Source: Heterostelium multicystogenum (taxonomy: Eukaryota > Evosea > Eumycetozoa > Acytosteliales > Acytosteliaceae). Taken from it: a DNA stretch of 64,000 nucleotides. Position 1 is the first letter of the stretch. Each line of letters begins with the position of its first letter. The notes below the pieces were generated by a model. It saw only the letters and a list, made by a program, of their open reading frames with translations. It ran no database searches and was not told where the DNA came from. Both the position numbers and the translations under genes were made by a program. Positions 25,042 to 36,148 of the stretch are shown one piece after another. The stretch spans positions 54,143 to 118,142 of the forward strand of contig RCNN01000095.1 of the NCBI GenBank assembly GCA_003667245.1, read 5' to 3'.

Positions 25042-26043
25042 TTCTAACTATCTATTCTCTTTGGTTATTGAACAATGCTTTGTATCTTAACAATCAATTA
25101 TATAATTATATATTTTCATGTTATATGACATTACTAGGTCAAATTGATTTGATATTTTCAAATTCAAATTTCTGTTGAAAAGCGCGCCAAACCTCACAAG
25201 TTAATAATGATTTGTGATCATGTACTACTTTAAATTGTGTACATCACAAGTGATGAGTGATCAATCAAATTATATAATTTGACCAATCATGAAGACAGTA
25301 CTACTTGTATTCTGCACTTTTGATGTCAAAATGTGTAATAAATACAAACAAGCTTTGTTTACAATCTAATGGAATCAAAATAGTGATGATCATCATGATG
25401 GATTTCATGCTGACGACATCTTAATCGTTCAGACTAGTTAGCTCAAGTAACCAAGTTAATAAAAAGTCAGGTATTATTTTAATAAATAATCAACTCACTT
25501 ACTGTTTGTCAATTGTAATAGTGGTTATAATAGTAATATAAATCACTCTCACGACCTGGTACTTTTTCACATTAGTTGAATTAAAGCAGAACATTACCTG
25601 GTTTAAAATGTTGATCATGTGATATTCTTAGTTGGGTTGGAGAAATGTTTCTTATACTTTTGTGCTTTGTAAGTACAAAACCCACACACCAGGTTTCGTG
25701 ATCGTGTGTGTGTTGATCAACCACCAAAAACATTGAAAATACTAAATGGGATCGAAAATTACACTCAAATAATATCGAACCGATTTTTGATTTTTTTGAC
25801 TTTGTGTTAGGGGGTGATTTTTCACCCAGGTCAAAAATTGCAAAAATGAATCATTTAAAAAGGAAATTTTAGTGCATTCTTAATTAAAACTATAAATAGT
25901 ATTTCTTTTTAAAGTAACAAATACATTTGAAATACAAGAAGAAGAAGAAGAGGAACTAGTAGTAGTAGTAGGAGTAGAACATATAGATATATATAAATAC
26001 ATACATATATATATACATTCATTATAGAGATAATTAAGCAAAA
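25042..26043. other. Divergent intergenic region between Spc24 and Sec14-like genes
   Basis: A 1-kb region between outward-facing genes. It contains an imperfect inverted repeat (25212-25225 with 25239-25249), a GGGTGATTTTTCACCC hairpin near 25812-25827, and AT-rich DNA with a TATA-like box closer to 26044. No reading frame is supported. Confidence 0.55.
25888..25912 (+). promoter_or_regulatory. TATA box followed by T tract, probable Sec14-gene promoter
   Basis: ACTATAAATAGTATTTC followed by a short T run matches the usual dictyostelid core promoter layout (TATAAATA then oligo-T), about 150 bp before the ATG at 26044. Confidence 0.5.
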
Positions 26044-26904
26044 ATGAAATATAAAATTTTGAATAATTTAACTCAAGAAGAAATCTCTGCTTTAAATGAA
26101 TTCAAGAAAAACCTCGATCGCTCAAGGTAAGTGTTACTTACTTGAAGCTAATGTTATAGGTTTTAACGTTGTTTTTCTTCTCTTTTGTTAGGTATTGACG
26201 ATCACTATTTAATGGTTTACCTGTTTGCAAAGAAGTTGAATGTAGAAAGAGCTGCCGAGACTTTGAAGAATAATATCGAACTTAGAACTCAGCTCGGAAT
26301 TCCATTTCCTGTTACAAAGTCACAAGTAAATTTAGACATTGTCAAAAAGATGTACAGTTTCTTTATTCCAGATATGAGAGATTCGCATGGCAGAGTCATT
26401 GCTTACCTGTATCCATCAAAGATGATCCCCAAACAATATTCATTTGAAGATTGTATGAAAATTCTATTTTGGTTCTCTGATATTACTGCCTATGAAGAGT
26501 ATGTTTATTTAATATTTCAATCATGATCTATGGATACTAATTGTTGTAAATCAAGTGCTATAGGACATAGAAATGGTATGATAGTTATTGAAGATTTAAC
26601 AAAGGTTTCGATGAAGAATTTCGATACTAGACTTACGGATCTGATGAAAGGTAAATCCATGGAAAATATCTTTCCTGGACGTATCGTGGCCATATATGTC
26701 ATTAATCAACCGTGGTTTGTTCGATTCCTAGTTGCTTTTGCGAAAACCTTCATTAAAAATAAGATTATAAAGAGAATGAAAATAATTGGAAAGAAAGAAA
26801 AGCTACCAGAGGTAGTGGACCCCAACATCCTGCTGGAAGAATATGGTGGAAACCTGAAATTTGATTACCATTCATATATAGATTCACTCCCAGCCGACTA
26901 TTAG
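26044..26904 (+). CDS. Sec14-like CRAL-TRIO lipid-transfer protein
   Basis: CRAL-TRIO proteins bind and exchange phospholipids such as phosphatidylinositol and phosphatidylcholine between membranes. The ATG at 26044 gives MKYKILNNLTQEEISALNEF, the start of the CRAL-TRIO N-terminal helices. Exon 2 (from 26192) carries GIDDHYLMVYLFAKKLNVER, and the lipid-binding domain follows with DSHGRVIAYLYPSK, IGHRNGMIVIEDLTKVS, IFPGRIVAIYVINQPW and LLEEYGG near the end. The product is about 255 residues and compact, with no transmembrane segment or GOLD domain. Two introns are inferred; the second ends at ...AAATCAAG before TGCTATAGG. Exon 1 only reaches the conserved frame if one A in AAGAAAAACC (near 26110) is dropped, giving KKTSIAQGIDD. 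It faces the Spc24 gene across a shared upstream region and converges with the hydrolase. Confidence 0.85.
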
Positions 26905-27026
26905 ATACAAAGTTATCATCCAACAAAAAATTTATAGAAAGAATATTTTGGATAAAAATATTAAACATATACAATTTTACTTTATTATAATAAATATTAA
27001 ATAAGCTTATAGAAAATTACATAGTA

Positions 27027-28059
27027 TTAGTGGCTATTTTTTTCTAAAATGTGGACTACATCCGAAGAAATTTGCCCTATTGGTCTATTGAGAATGAAAT
27101 TTCCACTAGGTATCTTTAAGTTTTTGTCGACTTCGGCATCTGATACATAAGCAATTAGGTCAATGTGTCCACCATTGTATTTAATGAATTTAGCATCATC
27201 TTGATTATTTTTATGAGATCGTACCACCTCAATAATTCTTTTAGCTCCGGAATCTGGGCCTATAACATGGTCATATTCTCCATCCATAAGATATATTTTT
27301 GGCATGTTTTCAGTGTATTTAGGGTTTCTTTCAATTAGCCTATTTGAAGAATATTCTAATAAATCCTCAAATAATAAAATAACCAATATGGATTCTCTCT
27401 CCATTATCCACTATCTTCTTAAAACTTGTTTCATAGCAAAATGCTCCTCCTATACCAATGAAAGTTTGAATTGGAGTTGATGGAGTTCGAGTAGCAAGAT
27501 ACCAATGAGCCAAAGAAGCACCTGCACTGTATCCAACTATATGAATAATATCCTTTGAACCACCATATTTTTCAGCATTTGCGTGTACCCATTTGAGAAG
27601 TTCATGCAAATCATCTATCATCTCAAGACCTCTGGAACCAGGATATAGAGAATAGTTGGGAATGAAACAAACGAATCCATTATCAGCCATCTGTTTTCCA
27701 AATGTGCAATTTTTTAATTTATCTCCATTTAAAAAGTTTCCACCATGTAAAAAAATAACAGTTGGCCTATTGTTTGCACCTTTTGGTGTGTAAATATCTG
27801 TAACATTTCTTGGTCTCTTGTTACTATAAACTATATTCTTTTGAAGTATAGTTTCCTGATTATCTATCAAATGATAATAATAGAGCCAAAGAGTTCTAAA
27901 GACTCTTGGAATGATTTTTAACAAAAGGAAATATTCATAGATTTTCAACTTAATCTCCACAAATCTGCAATATAAAGGAGACTTGTGATGTTTTTCATAA
28001 TAATCAACCAGTCTCCTATTTAATTTTGGTAAAATTTCACTGGATGGAACAAAAGACAT
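27027..28059 (-). CDS. Alpha/beta hydrolase, HGG and GYSAG esterase type
   Basis: Serine hydrolase of the carboxylesterase/isoprenylcysteine-methylesterase-like group. The ATG at 28059 gives MSFVPSSEILPKLNRRLVDY. The oxyanion-hole motif FLHGGNFLNGD is near residue 105, the nucleophile motif IVGYSAGASLAHW near residue 170, and the acid and base of the triad probably lie in DGEYDHVIG and NGGHIDLI in the last third. Total length is about 340 residues. A hydrophobic stretch before the catalytic core (FLLLKIIPRVFRTLWLYYY) could anchor it at a membrane. The frame breaks near 27375 in GGTTATTTTATTATTTGAGG; dropping one T gives HIGYFIIEDLLEYSS and restores the reading. Substrate cannot be told from sequence. 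It converges with the Sec14-like gene, with about 120 bp between stops. Confidence 0.82.
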
Positions 28060-28124
28060 ATTCTAAAGTTACTATTACTATTATTTTTATTATTATTATT
28101 ATATTATTATTACTATTATTAATA

Positions 28125-28165
<41 letters not shown>

Positions 28166-28511
28166 TAGTAATGAATTTTAAATTTAACATGAAAAGATCT
28201 TAAATATTGAAATTTATTTGTATCTAAAATGAGAAGTTAGTACTTAAGAAAACAAATAATAATTCTTAATTAAGTAATACATATATTTATCCAATTATAT
28301 TATTATTCTTATTCTTATTTTTATTTGTTGATAGGGTTAAAAATAAGTCGATACGATTTTTGAGAGTTCATACTAAAAATTTTAGTAAGAATGAGCGGGG
28401 GATGGATGAGCTAGGTTCTATTAAGGTGTTGGGGTGAAATGTCATTTATTGTCATTCTTCTAGATGACGATAAATAATAAATATATATGAATTGCGGTTT
28501 ATTTGAATGTT
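28060..28511. other. Intergenic spacer with ATT tracts
   Basis: Spacer between two minus-strand genes, dominated by ATT/TTA tracts at 28079-28165. No gene seen. Confidence 0.6.
28079..28165. repeat. ATT/TTA microsatellite cluster
   Basis: Imperfect ATT repeats broken by single-base changes just upstream of the hydrolase start codon. Confidence 0.85.
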
Positions 28512-30674
28512 TTAGAATTTGTGGAATATCGAGAGTATCGAGGTGAGAATTGACGTTACACCCTCACCTAAAACCAGACCGGATGCCACCACAATCATAT
28601 ATTCATTGTAGGTGTCAGAACCAAATCGTTTCCACAGGTAGTTGATAACTGTTCCAATGAATCTAGCAATGATAAAGTTGGGTCGTACAAGAATACCAAT
28701 GGCAATGGCAATTCCGCTCGGCAGATATTCACCATAGTGTGGAAAAACGTTTTCTATAATCGGGAGGAATGATACTAAAATACCAGCAACAATACAGAAT
28801 GGTAGTACATGTGGTGCTAGATTGTCACCGTTGACCAGTCTAGCCATTCCAAGCCAGGCGGTTGCCATTGGTGCATTCTCTGACATGTTTCCAACTTTAT
28901 CGTAAAGTTCATACGCCGCCACTGCGAAAAATATTGAAAAGAAGGAGCCAATCAATTGACCATAGAATTGTATACGTGGTGATGCTTTCAATAAGTGTCC
29001 GGTCTTTAGATCTTGCATCATGTCACCTGCTTGCTGTGCACCTGCTTCGGCAACTGCACCTGCAACTAGATTTGCAAGAATATTGTGTCTGGCAATGAAT
29101 GCAAATACAATTTGACTGATTTTTTCCGATTCCACTAACTGGATTTAGATCGGTTTCACCAAGTGCACGAACCGCCAAGACACTTGTTAGCATGGCAAGA
29201 ATTACTGCTATCAATGTTTGATATACTGGGACATCAAACAAAGGTGACACTATTGCAACACAAAGAATGGTTGAAATAACCAATCCTGTCACCCACCATT
29301 TTCGAGGAACCTGTTGGTTCTCTGGAGCTGGATCGACATTATCGTCTAGTGATCCACGGTGTCTAATGATTCCAAAGCGAGTCAATAGTTGACGAATGAG
29401 AACGATTGCTAGTGAAATGAGTGATTCTGATATCATAATAAAAAGAGCAACCCATAATGTCCAACCTGAGGCACCAGTGATTGAAGTTACCTTTCCTGTT
29501 GCCCATCCATTGTTACGTGCAATGGGACCTAAAATACCCCAACCAATAATAGCACCAATCATCAATGATATACCTGTTTTTGTTCCCATAATCAAACCTT
29601 GTCCAATATATGATGGTGAAGGTGTCAATGCCCAATGCCAGGTGCTCTGTAAGTAAGTTCCAAAAAGAGGAATTTCTTCGACTACTGGGAAGAAATATCC
29701 GAGAAGTTTGTAGGCTGCGGAAACACCGAATGAGATAAACAGGATTTTGAACTTTCTATCAAAATCCTTTGAGGTTGTGATTGTCTCTGAAGTCGATTCG
29801 TTATTCACCTTGATTAGCTCAGTGTGGACTTGATCATCGTCCAACTGATGCAACACTCGAATCATCTGTGCAGTGGCAGTTCCAGATGGGAACTTTAGTT
29901 TTTTCGACAATAATATTCTGCTTTCTAAGGGGAACGGCAAAGAACACACCAAAGAATGCCAAACCAAGTGACCATAGAAGCAGTGACCACCAAGAGAAAT
30001 AAAATGGATATGGTTGATTAGGATAGTCTTCACGCCACATTTGCTTCATTGCTGGAATAACAGCAACAAAACCTCCAGCCAAAGGCATGGTTGCAGTGGC
30101 AACAGCTATAGTCTGCAGCAACACATTTTCAAAATGATTAAAGTGTCGACTCAACTTCTTCTGCAGCAATCTGAAAACCAAAAATCCCAACAATGTCGAC
30201 TGTAGTGAACCCATGGTTACCCATCCAGCCTGTAAACCAAAATACATATTGCTAAAACACATCAATGCTCCGACTAAAATTCCAACAAAACTAGCTCTAA
30301 ACTAAGATAACCAAAACAAACATTCCTATTAATACCAGGTCAAAATAGCTTGCGGAATGACTATTGCTCTTGATACATACAGTGATCTGTGGTAGATGAT
30401 GATCTATGAATATCTTTGGTGAAAGGCTCTCTTTATTATATCTTTCTAAATCTATATCATCGCTGCTATATCCCAATTGATTATCATCATTTAGGTTGTT
30501 ATCATAGGATTCTTCTCTATCATCGTTTTTCAATAAGTTATCATCAAGATTATCATCATCATTCGATGAATATATTGATTCCGATGGTGTATTCAAAATA
30601 CTACCACTATGTAATTGATGATGTTGATGATGATCATCATCATTATCATCATCGTCATGATTATATCTATTCAT
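28512..30674 (-). CDS. OPT-family oligopeptide/metal-chelate transporter
   Basis: Proton-coupled transporter of the OPT superfamily, closer to the YSL-like branch, expected in the plasma or vacuolar membrane. The ATG at 30674 opens an acidic Asp/His/Asn-rich cytosolic leader (MNRYNHDDDDNDDDHHQHHQ). An intron (about 30383-30296) joins QIT to FRASFVGILVGALMCFSNMY. Family motifs follow: FGLQAGWVTMGSLQS, PLRKQNIIVEK, FPSGTATAQMI, GETDLNPVSGIGK, QAGDMMQDLKTGHLL, and a C-terminal string of hydrophobic segments ending SILSIFHKF. Around 12-14 membrane spans are visible in about 690 residues. Two extra A bases in A6 runs (near 29905 and 29117) break the frame precisely inside conserved motifs; dropping them gives VEKLKFPSGTA and GIGKISQIVFAF. 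Substrate (peptide, glutathione or metal chelate) is not decidable here. Confidence 0.88.
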
Positions 30675-31046
30675 TCTCTATCTATAACAAATACTAATTA
30701 TTATTATTACAAACTAATATTAATCTCTTTCTTTATACATATACATAATAAATACAACAACATCAAAAATTCGATTGCAAAAACTAAATAATAATAATTT
30801 CATATGATTTTAATTTATAAATCTTAAAAAGGTTGAGATTATTAGGTAATTACATAAAAAATTAAATAGGTTGTTCTATTGCAGTGGGAATTAAAAAACA
30901 TAAAAAAGAACTATGTTCCATCAAATTCTCTGGTGGAATTTGAAAATAGAACGATTTTACTTTTCAATAAAATACCTTTGTAACAACAACAATAACAACT
31001 AGAAGTTATAAACATCAAGCACCCAGAAGCATTGGCAAAGCAGAGC
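30675..31046. other. Divergent upstream region
   Basis: Short AT-rich spacer between the OPT transporter (-) and the ankyrin-type gene (+), so it must hold both promoters. Nothing else recognised. Confidence 0.55.
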
Positions 31047-32829
31047 ATGTTGTTATTAGATATATTAAATAATATTGTTTTTGAGAAATAATATTTTCAA
31101 ACAGGTTCGAGAGATCAATTGTTTGTTGGGTGGTGAATATCAGAAGAATAATTCCGTGAGTTGGTCTGCCGTCTGTGACTCACCGGCCATTCTCATCTCC
31201 TATGGCTACAAGAGTGAGCTGATGGAGTTCCTCGAGAAATACTCGTTCTTCAAGTTCAGTTGGATCCACTGGCAGAATGCTGTTACCTACAATAAAAAAG
31301 AGCTGCTAGCCTACATTTTGGAGCGTGATAGCAAGACATCCAGTAAACTGGGTTTGAAGGAATTGAAAATTGCCATTGGTCAACACAATCTGCCAATGCT
31401 CGATTACTTGTTTGAGGTTACACCAAAGCAGCAGGTTGATCTTAATGAACTAATGATATATTCGTGTGAAACCGGAAGTCTTGACATCTGTAAATACATC
31501 TACCAAGCTAGCCTCTCAAAAGAATATGGTACTCTTACTTTTACCGATGCGCATACGACTTCGGCAAGTAGACATATTGATATATTGGAATGGCTAAAAA
31601 GCCATGATTGCCCGTACCATGTGAGAATTTTAAAGAAGACTGTAAAAGAAGGAGGCCTCAATGTCCTGAAATGGTTGAACGAAAATACTGAGTTATCGAG
31701 TCAATTCAGTGCCGAGCTAATGGATGATGCGGCAGATCGAGGATTCTTAGATATTGTAAAATGGTTGCATGAGAATAAGACTCACGGCTGCACAGAAAGA
31801 GCAATGGAAAATGCGGCAGGAAATGGTTTTTTGGATATTGTAAAGTGGCTGCATGCCAATCGTACAGAAGGATGTACTGATGTGGCTATGGACAATGCAG
31901 CCTACTCTGGATATCTTGATATTTTGGTGTGGTTGCATGAGAATCGAACAGAGGGATGCACTTCCCTAGCTATGGATCTAGCAGCCAGCAATGGTTGTCT
32001 TGATGTGGTTCAATGGTTACATGAGAATCGAACAGAGGGATGTACCTCTGAATGTGGAGATCTCGCTTTTTGTAATGGTCATATTGATGTCTTTGATTAT
32101 CTTTTAAGAGAAGAGCTCATCGACCCGGAAACTATTACTTTCAATATTTTTGAAATGACAGCGATATATGGAAATCTTTCGGTTTTTGAATATTTACATA
32201 CTGTTAATTACAGTAAACATCCAACCCCAGAAACTGTTCTCAGTGCAGCTCAAGCTGGCCACTTGAAACTTGTTCAATTTGTTTTTGAAAAGTATAAGAT
32301 TAAAGGAACAGCTTTAGCTACAGAAGCTGCTTCTCTTTTTGGACATCTTTCAGTTGTCAAATATCTCACAGAAGTGATGCACAATGCTTCAACTAGCAAA
32401 GCATTAGATAATGCTGCTTTCAAAGGATATCTAGATGTAGTTCGTTACCTTAGTGAGAATAGAACAGAAGGATGTACAGTCAATGCTATTGACACAGCCG
32501 CTGGAGGAGGTCATCTTGACGTAATCAAATATTTAATGGAAAATAGAAAAGAAGGTTTTACCACGACAGCTTATCAAAGTGCCGCCACTGAAGGACATTT
32601 GGATGTGCTAAAATATCTACTCAAATTCCAAAATGATAAACGACCTTTCGATCCAAAGTGTCTCACCTATACCGCATCAAAAGGACACCTACCAGCCATC
32701 AAATATATTTGCGAAAACTATTTCAATGAAGTTTCTACATTAATTCCAGAAGCCTATATTCGTGCTAAACAAAATAGATTCTTCCATGTTGTAAAATATT
32801 TTAAAGATAACTATAACTCATTAATTTGA
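31047..32829 (+). CDS. Ankyrin-type repeat protein of the dictyostelid WLHENRTEGCT family
   Basis: Member of a large dictyostelid family of repeat proteins with a conserved N-terminus (NNIVLRNNIFKQVREINCLL, then a hydrophobic region) followed by degenerate ankyrin repeats. From about residue 215 a 28-residue unit recurs: LDIVKWLHENKTHGCT, LDIVKWLHANRTEGCT, LDILVWLHENRTEGCT, LDVVQWLHENRTEGCT, later LDVVRYLSENRTEGCT and LDVIKYLMENRKEGFT. About 590 residues in one exon, no membrane segment. The natural ATG at 31047 (MLLLDILNN) only reaches the long frame if one T is dropped from GTTTTTGAG at about 31078; without that, reading would start at a non-ATG codon. Such proteins probably act as binding scaffolds; no partner can be inferred. 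Confidence 0.85.
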
Positions 32830-33440
32830 GAACCATAGTTTTATAATTGAATAAACGATTTCATTCTATTTGGATTAAACACAACTCTATACAACTTATG
32901 TTTTGTTATTATTTATAAATACACCTTTCTTCAAGTATTGGAATAAGATATTTGGCAGATTAAAACTCTTCTTCACTAATCGTTTAATCATCTCCACTAC
33001 AATAGATGCTATTTATACATTCCACTCATAACTAAACAATCATTGATGAATAAACCAATAAGAGATATCCAATTATTAAATTATAACAGCAGCAAAATAA
33101 AACCAACAGGATTAATACTTTAATTAATATCAATAGCATTGTAAATAGGCTACCACTAACATAATTATGATTTTCTCATCTTAAATTCATTTATTATTAA
33201 GATATATTTTGAGATAATATTATTTGAGTTCATCAGATTCAATGATTGTGAAACACCAGAATATCCAACACATGAAGTTCAAATTTCCAATAACAGGTGT
33301 AGTTGCAATTACTTCGGGAAATATTTACTCATAGGAAATACTTTTTATGACCACTTTTATTGAGTTAATATACCGATTCAATGGAATAAAAATACAAATA
33401 CAATTATTTTGATACATGTAAAAATACATGTTAATTTGAA
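32830..33440. other. Intergenic spacer, no gene seen
   Basis: AT-rich DNA between the ankyrin-type gene and the protease remnant. The prodomain of the protease would be expected at its right end but is not readable. No other element was found. Confidence 0.55.
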
Positions 33441-34290
33441 CTATTTAATCTGACCCTCTACTGATGAGGAGAAACGATTGTCATTGTTTGGTGCAATTGT
33501 CAACTCAACTGATATTGGTATTCCATTTGAAAGTCCAGTGTCTCCAGTCCAAAGACAACTGCTGGTGACTTATATCGATTGGAGATCTTCTAGTAAAGTT
33601 ACTTCATTCAAAAACCAAATGTCTTGTGGAGCATGTTATGCTTTTCCTCTGCAGCAATAGAGAGTGCTATTCTTATTCAGACCTCTTTAGCAAAAGATCT
33701 CAGTGAGCAAGATTTAATCGACTGTACCTTAAAAAAACATCTAAATGGCTTAAACCTTTGGATGCAATGGAGGTGATCCAACTTATACATTACAACATGC
33801 ACTTATAAATGGTATATCGTTGGAGGGCAGTTATCCATATTCATCTGGATCAACAAAAACAAATTCAGGTATCTAGAAGTATATACAACTTTCTGATACA
33901 CTCTGTATCCCAAAGTGAAACAGAATTAGCTATAGCACTAAAAATTTCGCCAATTGCAGTCACACTAAATGGTCAGAACAATGCATTCTTAAGCTATTCA
34001 GGAGGTATCTATAATGAAGCAAGTTGTTCAACTTCTGTAAACCATGAGGTTCTCTTGATTGGTTCAGGTATAAGCAATGGTCAAGAATACTGGATCATCA
34101 AGAATTCATGGGGAACCAGTTGGGGAGAAAATGGGCACGTAATTATAAATTATTTTATATTATCAACTGTCGATTTATTAATCAATTCAACCATTTTTTA
34201 ATCGATTCAATCTATAGATTTATGAAAATTGCCAAAGGATTTAATAGATGTGGAATTGTTTCACAAAAAAGTTATTACATTAAACCCTAA
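33441..34290 (+). pseudogene. Papain-family (cathepsin L-like) cysteine protease, broken
   Basis: The mature enzyme core is recognisable: YIDWRSSSKVTSFKNQMSCGACYAF with the catalytic Cys, DLSEQDLIDCTL, GCNGGDPTYTLQHALINGIS, the catalytic His region CSTSVNHEVLLIGSG, and the Asn region EYWIIKNSWGTSWGENG, ending near GIVSQKSYYIKP. These pieces sit in at least three frames, with slips near 33646 (after ACYAF), near 33762 (before GCNGG) and between 33870 and 33915. Another intron or slip lies after ENG at 34135. The signal peptide and most of the inhibitory prodomain are missing upstream; only a short DEEKRLSLFGAIVNSTD remains. Residues around the active site stay conserved, so recent inactivation or base-level errors are both possible. 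It lies next to retrotransposon debris, which favours a real pseudogene more than for other broken genes here. Confidence 0.65.
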
Positions 34291-34440
34291 TTCACCATAC
34301 AATTCAATTATTCTTCCACTATGATAGGTTTATAAATATTTCTTCCTTATTTTACAAGTTTCCAAATCAAACTATTATTCTCATTTATAATAAAATTAGT
34401 TTGGCTCAGTTACAATTATGTATAATTTGATTTAAAGTGA
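34291..34440. other. Spacer
   Basis: Short AT-rich stretch between the protease remnant and the first transposon-like repeat; nothing recognised. Confidence 0.4.
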
Positions 34441-34449
34441 TCTAAACAG

Positions 34450-34487
34450 GCGGCAGAAGATTCTAAGTACACCAAAGGTCTATGTGT
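34450..34487 (+). repeat. Dispersed repeat, copy 1
   Basis: GCGGCAGAAGATTCTAAGTA and the following bases closely resemble 35381-35418 (about 80 percent identity with a 2-nt gap). Both copies lie in the transposon-debris region in the same orientation. Confidence 0.6.
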
Positions 34488-34731
34488 TTTTTTTGTTATT
34501 TAAGTAGTAAAAATTGAAGTATTAATATTTTATTATAGGATGACCGAAGCCATCAATTTTCTATTGTTTTTTCTTTTTACATTTTCTATTTTCATCATAG
34601 TAGTTTATAAAGTTGTGCGAGATAGATTGAGAGTTGCGATGTGTTGAAATGAGTTGATATGAGTTGGATAAGAGTTGAAAGAAGTGTTGAGAAGTTGAAA
34701 GGCAACTGATACTGAAACTACACTGGTTGAA

Positions 34732-35095
34732 TTATTTGAGTTTGGCACGTATCTTAACGACGTCGTTATTAGAAACGAGAGACAAGATAGATATATGATT
34801 AAGGTACTCCGACGGAAAAAGTGAATTGGATAATAGATCGTTGTCAACAGGGGTATTACCAAAGTTCCATTTACAATAGAACTTCCATATTTGGTGATAA
34901 ATGAGTATAGGCCAGATACTCTTCAATTCAGGAAGTGCCCTAGCAAAGAATCTGAAGATGATGTTCCGTCCTCTATGTTGACTTATGTTGGCAATATTGG
35001 TGAATATATTAGATTTGGAGGTGAAATCAATATTTGTGGGTGGATGACACAATTAAAATTGGCAGTCGGTCAGACTGGGTTTTGAGGATCGTAGA
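34732..35095 (-). mobile_element. Non-LTR retrotransposon ORF2 C-terminal fragment (copy 1, minus strand)
   Basis: The minus-strand frame contains RGRNIIFRFFARALPELKSI followed by a Trp/Tyr/Cys-containing stretch and NFGNTPVDNDLL. The same core, RDVIFRFFAHALPINHLRDE, occurs on the plus strand at 35750-35810. The two copies are therefore related and in opposite orientation. In this copy the Cys/His pattern is degraded. It looks like a truncated remnant of the reverse-transcriptase zinc-binding tail of an L1-type element. Confidence 0.5.
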
Positions 35096-35352
35096 AATAT
35101 CGAAGTGACATTGCTCCCCCGTTGTTTAATCCAACTATCAAAGTAGCTGAAGCTAAAGGGATTCACCGAGGAGAGGTAAAGAAAATAAAATTTATACAGA
35201 TATTTTTTTTTTTTTTTGTTATAACCATACAGTTGTTTATTTAAGGTAGGGTTTAGAAGCCTACAAATTTCTTTTTTTTACAACCACAGGCCGGTTGTGA
35301 TGACCATCATTTATAGAGGCATGACTGCCTATTATTATTGGAGCAAGGTGTT

Positions 35353-35370
35353 TTAACAGTGGACTGTTAA
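35353..35370. repeat. Perfect palindrome TTAACAGT-GG-ACTGTTAA
   Basis: Eight-base arms separated by GG form a perfect inverted repeat, 11 bp before dispersed repeat copy 2. Confidence 0.8.
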
Positions 35371-35380
35371 GTATTTCGAA

Positions 35381-35418
35381 GCGACAGAAGATTTTAAGAG
35401 TACACCAATGGTTTACTT
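35381..35418 (+). repeat. Dispersed repeat, copy 2
   Basis: GCGACAGAAGATTTTAAGAG and the following bases match copy 1 at 34450-34487. Confidence 0.6.
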
Positions 35419-35488
35419 AGTTGAGGGCTTCGCTTGTCAATTTACATATTCTTCATGGCGGGATGGTATCATACAGACTTGAAAGTTC

Positions 35489-36089
35489 ATGGGTTCACTG
35501 GAAGTGTATGGGGAAAAACTGGAAAACCCGGGATTCGAACCCACGACCCAAGGCGTCACAAGCAGACTACCATACTACATCAGCTATTATATTGAACTCC
35601 CTAGCCTCAGTGAAATCTACGGGAAGTTGTTTAAGAAGGATCATCCTTACATCAGAAGAACTGATGGTCAAAGTACCATTTCCCTACTGACTAGATTCTC
35701 TTTTGATGAGCAGTTCAAGAACATAGCCAAAATCAAAGGTCCGGCCTGTCGTGACGTTATATTCCGTTTCTTCGCCCACGCTCTCCCCATTAACCATCTC
35801 AGAGATGAGCATAACTGTGTCCTGTGCGACATTTCAATAGACTCAAAGCCTTATGACCATTATTTCTTTGGTTGCAATGCTCTTTTTGGGTTAACTTTAC
35901 TATCAAAAATCAAGAATCAATATAGAAGATAATGCGGTTACAATCTCCTAAACTGGTCAATCACTAACATCTCATTTATAAATACCAAATCAGGTAAGAG
36001 AACCAAATTGCCATTCCTGCATCTGACCGCGTGCATCATCAGAGCCATATGGAGAGTGGTGTCCAACAAGGCAGATTCTAGTTTAATTT
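35489..36089 (+). mobile_element. Non-LTR retrotransposon ORF2 C-terminal fragment (copy 2), TRE-like
   Basis: The frame reads RDVIFRFFAHALPINHLRDE, then NCVLCD and DHYFFGCNALFG, a CxxC...H...C arrangement typical of the zinc-binding domain (zf-RVT) at the C-terminus of non-LTR reverse transcriptases. After one in-frame TAA (35931-35933) the same frame continues through NLLNWSITNISF and LTACIIRAIWRVVSNKA, a normal continuation of that domain. No upstream reverse-transcriptase or endonuclease motifs are present, so this is a 5'-truncated, inactivated fragment. It ends some 60 bp from the 3' end of a tRNA gene. Dictyostelid TRE elements are L1-type elements that integrate beside tRNA genes, and the TRE3 class goes downstream, which fits. 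I infer a TRE relationship from domain plus position only. Confidence 0.6.
35524..35592 (-). other. tRNA-like sequence with Pol III A-box/B-box signature
   Basis: Read on the minus strand, GATGTAGTATGGTAG resembles an A box with a D-arm, and GGGTTCGAATCCCGG is a perfect B box/T-arm about 35 bases later. The acceptor stem is missing (the 3' end GGTTTTCC has no 5' partner) and the anticodon stem pairs poorly, so it is not a functional tRNA. It could be a tRNA relic, a tRNA-derived (SINE-like) insertion, or an external B box captured by the retroelement. Confidence 0.45.
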
Positions 36090-36148
36090 TTTTTTATTTT
36101 AAACCTAGAATCTAAACCGCATGCGATATATTTTTATAATAAATATTT

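Noticed and set aside
35421..35690. Protein frame containing DSNPRP and GFEPTT-like peptides
   Set aside because: These peptides are translations of a tRNA-type B box, not evidence of a gene.
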